A stretch of DNA of 64,000 bases from Heliopora coerulea (lineage: Eukaryota; Cnidaria; Anthozoa; Scleralcyonacea; Helioporidae): contig JASJOG010000002.1 in assembly GCA_030142905.1 (NCBI GenBank), forward strand, positions 4,793,501 to 4,857,500, in the 5' to 3' direction. Below the pieces are notes generated by a model. It searched no databases, was not told the origin of the DNA, and saw only the letters and a list, made by a program, of their open reading frames with translations. Shown in pieces: positions 42,226 to 54,200 of the stretch. Made by a program: the position numbers and the translations under genes. The number at the start of each line of letters is the position of its first letter. The stretch's first letter is position 1.

Positions 42226-45200
42226 GTGGGTCCACCTCATCTCATTTTTACATGCGATTTAAACACAGCTTTTGACTAACGTTAAATTAGCGAAAATGTT
42301 TTAATTTTATGGAGAATTAGCAGATCAAACCAGATTATATGTGACTTTGTGATTAGGGAAAATAAATGTTTGATAGCAATGTGTTATGCAAATTGATGGA
42401 ATAAATAACGTGCTTGTTTAAAATCTATTAAAGACGAAGTAAGTATAAACTAACTTTGTTCCAAACCTATCAGCCCCACGTCTGTGGGCAGGAGTCCTTG
42501 ACTGACTTACAGGGCTGAAGATCTATTGTTGAATCGAAAGACCAGACCACTGATGACCTTAGACAGAGGGGACATCCGTCCACTCTTTTTTACACCAAAC
42601 CTTTGATCGCATGGTGGTAAGTTGTAGGGTACAAATGGGCACTAGTACTCATCTGGCAAAGATGGAATTGAGGGTAGCAAATTCTAAATTTTGAGTTCTC
42701 CAGTGGTTTATGTTGTCATCGTGAAACTGGAGATTGTAAAAGCGCTGATTTTTGTGCGCAAGTGTCGTCGCCTAAAACTAACGAACGGGTGAACTGTTTC
42801 TCCGTGAAAACAATTGGATTGCTAATGGAAGGCGACGCAAGCTGATTGATTGAGGTTCAGCCCATCACGTTTTAAATATGATACGACGATAGACTGTAAA
42901 CTTTACAAATCAGTTGACATCTAATACTACAGTCGGAGACAAAGGCAAGATACTTCCAATGTTATGTCGCATACACAAAATCCCTGATACAACTTATGAA
43001 GATGACCCTGGAAGAGAAAAACGAACGCACTTGTTATTCATTATAACAAGATTTAGTGAAAATAAGCAAAATAACCGAATGCGGTTTAAATAAGGATAGG
43101 ACAGTGAGGTCATCCTTGGGAAGCGAGAACCTATGCAGGAAAAATGCGAGAATACCGGGGGATTTAACCTCCTCTCGCTTTGGTAAAGTGCTCGGTCCCA
43201 GTAACAAGAGTTCCTAATAAGTGCCACCTTAATTTTAACCACAATGGAACACCAAGCTTTTATATGCATATTATGCGTAAGAAAACATGGTGTTTTTCAA
43301 TTATCGTGAACATTCGCTAGGCTTAGGTCCCATCAAAATACCCAGAGAATTATTTTAAACCTCAGACAAGAATCGAACTCGTAACCGTACCAAGTCTGTA
43401 AAGAAACTATATCCGAGCTTTCGGGAAACCCGTCGGTAAATGACACGTTGAATCGTTGATCCGGATTGAGATCTTAGGCTTTCGAAATAACAGTGTTAAC
43501 TTTATATATATTTATACATATATGTTATTTCGTTATTCAAGACAACTCTGGCAAAAATTTTACATTATTCTCCTACATTATTATTCTCCTAAAATCCATT
43601 AAGCTGTAGAGTTCTTCCTTTCACAGCAAGTATTGCCCAACCTTGTAATTGGTTGGTCAATTGAAGTGGTTTTATTCCTCACTTCTGTTGAGGTATGCTA
43701 CTAGCCATAGTTACAAGACATGAGAAAAGTCTCCTTTCTTCTCAACCATAAACCAACGTAATCTTATACCTTTGTTGGAACAATGGACAATTGTGTTGTA
43801 TTTTTGGCTACCGAATTGAAAAATCAATAGTGGAACGTTTGTTGAATGTAACTCAATTTTAAGATTATCAATGTTCACACTGTTTGATACATTGCTCATA
43901 AGCTTATCTCTGCTATTCTATCTTTGAGAAAGTCACATGTTTGGATAGATGATTTCGCTTTTACTATGAGCGGGATTGTTGATGTGATATTTCATAAACG
44001 AGTGCAAGTGTTTTACCAGGGGTTACAAACACGAGAGAACAATGAAAATCACGAGGCCGTGAACCGAGTGATTTTGATTGTTCTCGAATGTTTTACAAGA
44101 GCGAGAGAACATTGAAAATCACGAGGCGGTAGGCCGAGTGTTTTTAATTGTTCTCGAGTCTTTGTAACTCCTGGTAAAACACGAGTTTATGAAATAGCTT
44201 CTCAATCGTCTATTTTGAATTTATAATTAAGAAATGTGGTAAAAAACGGTTTTAAGTAAGAACCGTTTATCATCTGATTTCTTAATTATGAATTCAGTTT
44301 ACGCGACCTTTACCGGGTTTCAAAACATGCACATGACCAAATATGTTTGTCTGGTTGGTAAATTATGATTGACGTTTCAAAGTTATGCAATCCCCACTTC
44401 CCTGCAAAGTGACGCAATAGATAGGCGACAACCAAACCTTAGTCTCTTACAATGTATGGTACAGCACCTTGACTTCCAAAGAAAATTTACAATTGGAAAA
44501 CAGCAGGAACCGTCGCTCTAAATTGCCTTACGTTAAATATTTTCAAAATTGCCGTCAATAATGTGGTTTCAGGCCAGGGGCGCAATTACTGGAATTATAT
44601 ACGCCTTTGTCGGATTGTCACTTTAAATGCTACAAGACAACAATTATTATCAATTGACGAGAATCAAAAGCTAAATTTGGTAAAAAGCCAGGCTGATCAA
44701 GCGATGAGCAATGATCTGTTTGCGATAACCAATACCAAAATGCCGTCAGTTCGTGAGAATATTAAAACAGACACTGGACGATATTCTGAATTAAAACTGG
44801 TTCATTAATTGGACAAAATTTTTGACTATTCTTAGAAAACGAAATGAAAAGATACGAGTCGAATTATTGAGTGATCCTCCTTTGGTCCAAAAGTGATCTT
44901 ACGATCAACATACATAGAATTAGGTCAAACAATTAAAATTTTCTTACAGATGTCTACACTAAAACTTTCGCCTACCAGATCGGTTTACCTTTGTGTTGGT
45001 GGTGCCACCCGAGGTTTGTGTTGGTGGTGCCACCCGACAGTTGTGTCGTCCACTGCAAAACGCAACACTAAAGCTGGATACTTCAAGAAAACTAGAAACT
45101 GTATTAAACATTATAATGATTGCTTTTGGTGGTCTAAGTTTTGCGCAGGATTAGTGTTGCAGTAAAATCCAAGTAAAAATGACCGAAGGATTCAGCTCAA

Positions 45201-48200
45201 GCCTTCATTTTTTGTCCGAAATATGCATTGGGTTCCTAAAGGACAATTTATGAAATATTCATCATAAAAGTACTTAATACACTGCTACGCTAATTGTTCT
45301 GTGATAGAATTACAAGTTGGAATTCAGCGCCTTTTATTAATACATACGCCTACACTTCGTAGTTATAAATCGACATTTTACTAAGTCAATGGCACAGTTT
45401 GATTCTAAAAACGAGAAGACCAAAATGGTTCGATAGACAAACTAGTCTACAAAGGACCAAAAAATGCCCCTAAAAATTTGTATGGTCATAATATTTTACT
45501 TTAGCACCGTTTTGCATTTTGCCATAGTAAACAAAACAATCCCTATTTTTCATACGTTCAACAGAGATCAAAAGTTCAATATATATGAAATAACAATACT
45601 TAATTATTTGTGTGGTGTGTAATCACGCATTAGAATCCTCTACTTGAGCCAAACAAAGAGCACAAGGGGAGAAAGTTAATTTCCGTCCACACAAACATCA
45701 ATCTCAATCAATCGTCAGTGGTGTTGGCCTAACTCCGAGGCAAATCAGCCCTTAATGACATCTGTTTGGCCCCTGGCTAGGAAAATATTTTGGAAAGCAT
45801 TTGAACATGTCCATTGGTAACGTTTCTGTATCTATCAATGAACTTTTATTTTGCGTTTAGATGAAGATTACGGGAAATGTAATAAGAAGTCTGATATCAT
45901 TTTCGTGGTCGACCGCTCTGGGAGTGTAAGACCTAGCGATTATGACGAAATGCGTAAATTTTTGGAAATCGTTGGAAAGGTACTGCAAATTGGCGTAAAG
46001 AATGACCAAGGAGAAGTCATTGGCCAAGGGGCCATTGTCGAATTTAGTGAAGAGGCTGACATAAGCATCACATTAAAGCAAAGTCAAACTCCTGGAGAGT
46101 TTACCAGAGTGGTGAACGACAGATCGCGTTTGCTTGGTCCATTGACAGGAGGTCGAACGAAAACTCATTTAGGTTTAGCTGTTGCTGATAAGGAGCTCGC
46201 TATTAAGGAAGCAGGCTTTCGTGAGGACGATCCAGATGTGAAAAGAATGCTGATGGTGATCACAGATGGCGAACAAACAAAGGGAGGAAAGAATTTCGTT
46301 TACGTTAAAGAAGCTATGCAACCTTTCTTCAAAAGGGACATGGACGTGTTTGCCCTCGGTGTAGGACTTAAGAAGCAAGCTGCCAAAGACGAGATTAGAG
46401 ATATGGTTGAAGTTGCGGAGAACGCCATTTTTGCTGAGAGCTATTCTGACTTAACTCAGACGATGCAAAGGTTCATTCGAAAATTTTGTCCAGGTAAAAC
46501 ATCGACAGAAATATGGGTGAGAGTACGGGTTAAAATTTCATAATCATGCTGTGTTTCCATGTAAACGATAATGTAACGATGTTGATTGCGAGAATTTAGT
46601 GAGAGTTCTTAATTCTTAGGCAAGAGTGAAGCTATAGTTTTGCTCTTCGGGTTTTTCATTGAGTCGTTTCTTAACTGGGGTCATATTAGCCTAGGGGGGC
46701 AGAGGGTGGATAGCCAAGACAACTGCCACGGGGTTCTCGCCACGCAAAGGGTCCGTTGCCGGTCGTGCCACGGAGAACCGCTAATTTTTATTAATGATAT
46801 AGGATAAATTTATTTTATACATATACAAATAATTTAGAACAGTCAATATATACCATCTACAAAAGATGAATACACCTAAAAATTTGTCCGAAATTCCCGT
46901 CGCCTGTGACATCAGAAAAATTTAGGCTTCTCGCGACCCTACCTTCCCCTGTGCCCATGTTCGCTCTCAGCGGCCCTGTATTAGCGCCGGTTAAGAAATC
47001 AATTACTTTAGAAAACAAAATTAAAAAAACCCCTTTAAACTCATTATGTACAAAACAAAACAGTTATACCATGGTCGTCTTGAATTTTATGGGGACAGTG
47101 GATAAAACATCTTATCGTGGGTCTTTTTCCAAATGTTTTTCACCGCATTAGCAAAACAAAATGGCAACATTTCGGCAAACTTTAGTAACGTCCTTGGTCG
47201 TGGCCAGTATACTGCGTTATGTAAACAGACACGAAAATTCGTCCGAAGGAAGCAGTTTGGCTGAAATACAAGTACAAAAAACCTTTTAAATTTGCAACTA
47301 GTTAAAGAAGATATAATGTAAGACTACTTATCTGGTTTGAGATATAGCACTCCAAACAAATTACCTATTTTAAGTAGGCTCTCTACTTAATGTGGATATC
47401 TCCCGAAAACTAGACTGGAATACAATATAAAACATACTAGTATAGAATGAAAGGAAGTCACGACATAAAGTGGGTATATTCGTGGAACTAACAGTGTAAA
47501 AGTATATGGAGTCATCACGCGAAGTGGCTATCTTCATGAAATTAAAATAGCATAAGAAATACATTAGTTAGTATCTTAACTAAACTAAAAATTAAATTAA
47601 ATGATCTATTTATTAACGAAATTAAAAATATGGGTATAACTGATTTTCCTGTTAAAAGTAATATATGAAATAAAACCAAGATGTGTCAACGGCTAACATT
47701 AGGAGTTACAGAGACTCTTGTCCATACTATAAGAACACAACAAAATGTCATCTCGTTTCCATTGCCACTCAAAGCAGATTTAAAGCATTAAATAAGCAGT
47801 ATTAAATAAGAAGGATGAAATCAGTTATCATTATTTACATTCGTTAATGTGGCGTTTATTTCAAAATATTTTAAAACAATACAGTAAAACTACAGAGAAA
47901 ATTTTAAAAGACGGGGTGGGAATAGAAAATTCTCCCCACGAAAATAACAGCTTTAGCTATGTCTAATTTTAAAGGAAATAAGTATTCGTGTACGTTTAGA
48001 CTTGGAGCAAACTAAAGATATGTATTAGCCTCAAATGTTCGAAATTATTTCAAAGAACATGATGCTCTGCTGCCTTTTCAAATCCGGTTGAAATTTCATT
48101 CGGTTTAAAATGGCGAAGATCAAACAAAAAGTCCCTATTGAATTGTCATTAATTGCATTTCTGAAAGACATTTGGCTAAACGCTTGTAAATAGCTGAAAA

Positions 48201-51200
48201 TTATAAGACTTACGGTAAATGTATTGCATAATCGAATGAAGATTGCATATCCCTGAAAAATTTCTGTTAACATCGCCTTGGGCATCATCTCGTCAAAAAC
48301 AATGAAAAGGAAGAAAGCACTTCTAAATCGCATATATTGCTTCAGCAGCTCGATCTTATATTTTCCATTTCAAGTTTGATTGTAGAAGCTGTTAGCTACT
48401 GGTTTGAGAAGTCTCGCATTATGGTATATGTTGCTTTCTTTCCTTAGAATTGTCTTTTTTATTTTTAATTTTCACTTGAACCCAAGGATTAATTTTCCTA
48501 TTTCAGTTTAAATTGTTTTGGTTTGTGTAAAAACTAAAATTCGTCGATCAAAGTGGGTTTTGAATGTGCCAGTATGCATGCTTACTTTAATGAATAAATA
48601 TTAATTAATGTATAGCTGAACTTCAGTAGGTTCAGGAAATTAATTGCAATATGTAACCTTTTTGATAGAGGAAAAAATATGTGGTACTGATCGAGATGAT
48701 TGTCATGAATTCGCCACGTGTAAAGACACTAGTCCGGGAACCTATACATGTACATGCAATCCAGGATATACCGGTGATGGAAAGAACTGTGAAGGTTTGA
48801 ATGTCCTTGCTTCATTACCTTTTCTGTGTCATTATCGTCTGAACACCTAACTAAGTGTGATAAATTGCAGTGGAAAACTATGTGGTATTATAGAAATTCT
48901 GGAGCACAACTCAATTTTTCCTCGCGATTAAGTTTTCCAGTGCAATTAGGCAAGACCTTAAAGATTCGCCACATGTTCTGATAGAGGTTCAGGGACTTAC
49001 GATTGCAATAAGGCAATAAATGGCAAACTGGTGACTGTGAAACGTGTAATGGTTCTAACAAAACTACATTGATTTCAATACTCTATCATAATATATCAGC
49101 TGTCTTATATACTACAATTGTAGTCTAAATCGTTTCGATGCACTCGACCGCAACTTTCCATTTGTACAATTTGGACTTCAGTCACTTAAAATAGGGTAGA
49201 ATTGAAGGTCGTTTGGTCCAGAAAAAGATCTTGAATGATTGAAGTGGGAAAATATTTCCGTTCTTTTCTCCCTAAACTCATAAGTAGGCATTCGTACAAA
49301 CCTATACGTAAAGAAAGCTTTCTCCTCATTACTTTGTACGATGCAATATCAATAAAACGAATTTTAACATTTTATAAGGAAGCAAATCTCATGTGGAGAT
49401 GTTTTATAAAAAAGATCACTTCAAAGTATAAATGTGAAAATATGACTTGATCTATTTGACAAACAACAATAACGAATGATAAAAAAATTAAACTAGGAGT
49501 TCAAAATGTCATGATTGGGTTCAAATGGTTCAACAGGATGTTCTTAGATTTAATGTAAACCGAAAATGTCAGTGGTTGCTAATTTACTTCATTTTAAGCA
49601 AACTGCATGTGTAGTGAAGAACGTGAATTTTGTAGGTAATGAACTGAGCCGATATCTACTGTCAGTCATCCAATCGTCTTATCAAAAAAAAAACTATCGG
49701 GTCCTAGTCTGAGAACTAAAAGACAATGTTCGGGCTTAAGTGTCTAGTCAGTAATCAAAATTATGTATTATGTGGCAAACATCTTTGATTTGGTTTGCTG
49801 CTGATATTCTTTTTTTCTGCAAGGATTACAAGCCTGTGGAATAGTCTGGCACATAGCATATTAAAAGTATCAGGCAATATTCATTATGGGGCTTATAAAT
49901 TAAGTCATGTTTTAAATCAAAACAAGTCACCTCTTTTCATCCTACATACTCGGTTTTCAATAAGTAATTTAAATTAGTCTTGTGTACTTTGTATTTGGAG
50001 ATTAATTTAGTCCAGGCGAAATTGTAGTGCACAAGAAGTATCATGTTTGCCCTGCAACACAAAACTCTGTTTTCCATGCATGTGCTCTCCTTTTCACTTC
50101 TCCACTCTCCTTCTTTACTCTACTCTCTTCATTTCACCTCAGTCTACTTGAATTATTTATTCACCCTATAAGTATAGTTGTTTATCTATCATACATTTGC
50201 ACCTGTTTTCCTTTTGCGCTTTTCTTCTTCCTGAGAAAATTTCTCCTTGAAACAAAAAGTTTCATTCACCACCTACTGTTTTGAGCCAGAAAAATACTTA
50301 TTCGCGTGTACGTCTTCTTATGTATTTATTAGTTTTCTGAATTTTTCTTTTCGTCTAAGCATTAATAACCATACCCTGAGTGTTTTTAACACTTACAATC
50401 AACTGCATCTGCTTTCCAATATATGGGAACATGTATAAATTATAACCATTCACAGAGATTAAGATATGTGGCACACAAACGAATGATGGTCATCAGTTTG
50501 CGACGTGTACTAATAGAGGTCCAGGCACCTATAAATGTAGGTGTAATGAAGGATATACTCGTGATGGAAAGGCGTGTTCAGGTTTGCCACAATACAAGTT
50601 TCTTCGGTATTTTTCCCAACTATTAAGGAATTCAATTGTCTGCAACTGATGAAGAAATTATTACAGCCTCATTTCGTTGAGTTACCGCTGGGCAGATATT
50701 TAACTAAACAAAAATAATCTTATAGGCTAGGTTCATAATATGCTGTCAATTGGGGTTTTCGATGTCATTACATGTATCCTCATAAATTAATTTTAATTAA
50801 CACTATTTCGGCCGATTATTTTTGAGAACTATTTGGCCAATCTGTTGAGTATGCGATTCTTCATTCTAGACAATTTTACGGTTATGTCGGAAAAAATTCC
50901 ACGCATCTACGACCTAAGCCCACGCCCAGGTCGATTTGGCTAGATGGAACTTTGCATGTAGCAAATTTTTTTCTGACGAAAGGGTGGGGGAGGTCGTTTA
51001 CGCGGTCATTCTTTAACAATGTTAAAACGAAAAAGTTTAAAATTCTCTGTCACTTGATTTTTCGATTGGTTATGTATAAAATGCCAAAGAACAGACGACC
51101 GGACGTATACAGCCCTATCGGTCACCTAGAAATCAAGAGAGAGTTACAAACACGGAAAACCTCCCACAAGGACCTCATATATAATTTGAAGAATACTTTG

Positions 51201-54200
51201 AATAAAGTTATTGTTTGATCGATCGATCGATTGATTGATCAATTGATTGATTGAATGAGTGAGTAATTTACCCTACCAATCTAGTCCATTGCTTTACAAA
51301 CTGAGCTGCTGAAGTTTACGTGTATGCATATATGTATACATCCATTCCGAAAATGTGCATTCTACTCCCCCTAATTCATTTCAGTACCCTCAACTCTAGT
51401 CTCCCCCTCCCAATCTATTCCACTCTGATTCACTTTACCCTTACTACCAAATTCAAAGCCGTAGCGGACGGGTCTGCAACAGGGCACTGCAGTGGGATTG
51501 TTTCAGTCAAAAAAGTTTGATTTGGTGTTTCATAACTGTAACAATATAGGCACGAAAGAAACGTACCGTTGTCGAAATTAGTAGCCTAGATAGTAATAAC
51601 ACTATTGTACGTTTAGCCTACCCTCACTCTTCAGCCCCACCAGCACCTCAAAACACAGGGTCACCAGAAGTGATCTAATACGCCCAGCGGAAACTTGCCA
51701 ATACGTAAAAAGGCCTACCAATTGTAAGACTACCTGAAAATTCGAAAATGCCTCAGAACTGCGGGAAAGTCGGTTTCCAAGCTTTCAGACCCCGTAACTC
51801 GTTGTTTCACCTGCCACCTCTAGCACTTTGACGAAGGTCACTGTGGTCCTGTGAGTCTTTATTACCTATTGATAGAACGTGAGGGCTGTACAAGTAAAAT
51901 ATCGGAGCAAAAACAGAGGTCCGATATTTCACTTGTACAGACCGAACAAGGAAGGTCAATAAGTAATGTATTGTATTGCTTTACTGAAAGATAATTGCTA
52001 ATTACAAAGGTAGAGACGTCCAATGAAGACTTGCAATTCTGTCATCATTTCATATAGAATTTCTTCACCAGCTAAACTCAGCATGGTTACTTTTTCTCTT
52101 CTGATTGTTTGTAATGCACTTTCACTTCATAGAGTATCAAAAATTTTAATTTTTATTCGATGCAAGGAAGGCTTTTTAAATTCATTCCCCAGAGTGGGCA
52201 ATATGGGAAAAACCAGACCGCTTATGAACCAATCAAATTGCATGATTTCCGTATTCGGACCTCTCGCTGCCACAGCCATATAATAATAATTGCGAAATGA
52301 CCGAGCGTGAGGTCTGTAAAGTAAAATATTGGGCCGAGGTTTTTTAGTACGGACCAAGCGAGCACGACGAGCCGAGGTCCGTACAAAAAACAAAGGTCCG
52401 ATATTTTACTGTACAGACCGAATCAATGAGGTGAATAAGTTGTTTATTATATGGCTTCAGTAAGAATTTTCTACTGTCGTCTGGCTTTTGTTATCGTACG
52501 TTTGTTGGCTTTCTCATTTTCATTGGACAAACAAGGTTGTTTGTCAGCTTTTCTTGTTATTGGCTTTGGAAAGCAGTCCCTGTCCATACACAAATGGAGC
52601 CAGTTTAAATGCCTGTGAAAAACGTTTTAACGTAAATCTTGCCAAATAAAACGATTGTGGATATTAGGAGCAGAAGAATAGGTCAGAACTAAAGGATGCA
52701 GTCATCAGAAAATAGGGTAAGAGATTATAAACACATTGGACATTTTATCAAGGATCTTCTTTTAAGTTTCATTTATTCGAAGTCTTCGAAAAATATCTGG
52801 CTATAATATAGAAATGGAACTTTTTCAAAACGAAATCTGCTTACGAGTTCACCATCATTTTGAAAAAACCATGGCTTATGCCAAAATAGTTTAAGGACTT
52901 GAAGATTGAACGGTTTTTAATCTTCATCATCACTTCAGGCTATCACAAAACGTCGACGTGATGTTTTTGTTTGATCTCATTTACTGAACAATAGTTTTAA
53001 CCTTCTGACCAATTAGAAATGTCTCTATCTCTTCTTGACTGTCTTGTTTTGCTTCTGGCTCTTCCGAACGAAAATTTGTATTTTCTTTTTTATCCTTGTC
53101 AGGATAGTAAAATCTACGAAGAGAATATTACTAATTTTCATCCATTTTATTCGCTATTGCTTTGTTGCTCTTCAGTGAAGTAATAGATGCGTTTTATGTT
53201 TCTTATTTTGTTAAAACAACTATTAGTAAGCGTGTTTTTCGACGCAAAAATCTTTGAAATTTCCACCAACCAGAAAACATCCGGGACACCGGTTTGGATA
53301 CGGAGAAAGACAGACCGTGGTCCGAATACGCATTTGGACGGAGCGTGCGTTAAGCAATCAGAATTCAGGATTCAAAAAGGCCATATAATAATGCATGGTA
53401 TTTGACTGCAACTCACTGTTTCACTCAACTTCACTCTTCTTTCTCCCCTTCACTCCTCTCTTTTCATTTTTGTATATTTATTCTGTACAGAACGTTTTCC
53501 ATTCTTATCTTGAAATATTGTCGCAAGTGAAGAACCAGGCGAGAATTCTCAATCTTAGAACAAATATAATGCCCAGCAAAGTACACGTAATAAGGCCATG
53601 ATTTATAAAGGAAATGTTTATTAACGGAACTAACGTTTCGTTGCGTCTCGCAACTTCTTCAGAGTATCTTCAGAGTAGTCTGCGTCACAGACGTGCCGGT
53701 ACATAAAAAACAGACGCAGGTTAAAGTCGGTTCGAGCTATTGTGCGATATAACATCTTACCATCTATTGTGTCGTTTAAAAAAAACAACAACCTCCGATC
53801 TGAAGCGCAGGTTCTGCACTGATGATGCACTGACGGGCACTGACGACCAAGAAAGGAGAGCAGCTCCCTTCGATGCCATCAGGGAAGAAATAAAACAAAT
53901 CACACCAGTGATTGTCGATGAAGGGCCAGTCGCAAAAAAGTCCAAACCTGCACCCGGAATGGACTTTTTGCTTGCGGGTTCTTGGAAAAATACTGCGAGC
54001 GAAAATGCAGACACAACTAAGGACTCTGTCAACGAGTTCGCGGCGTACTTGTAAACTGCTCAAGCGGACAACGGAACCGACCCTCTGCAGTGGTGGAAAG
54101 AAAATGCTTCTCGTTTCCCAGCAATTTCAAAAGTAGCGCAGAAATACCTCGCAACACCGGCCACGTCTGTTCCGTCGGAGAGAGTGTTTTCGACGGGTGG

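Noticed and set aside
42994..43269. 91-codon minus-strand open frame in the first intron of collagen 2
   Set aside because: No recognisable domain, no splice or promoter support; length is within chance for AT-rich DNA.
43360..43400. tRNA-like B-box (GAGTTCGATTC on the minus strand), possible SINE; similar GGGTTCAGTCCC at about 40231
   Set aside because: No A-box at suitable spacing and no cloverleaf could be drawn; not enough to call a tRNA or SINE.
45001..45042. Duplicated GTTGGTGGTGCCACCCGA motif
   Set aside because: Just two short direct copies in an intron; no wider structure, and not a CRISPR-like array.
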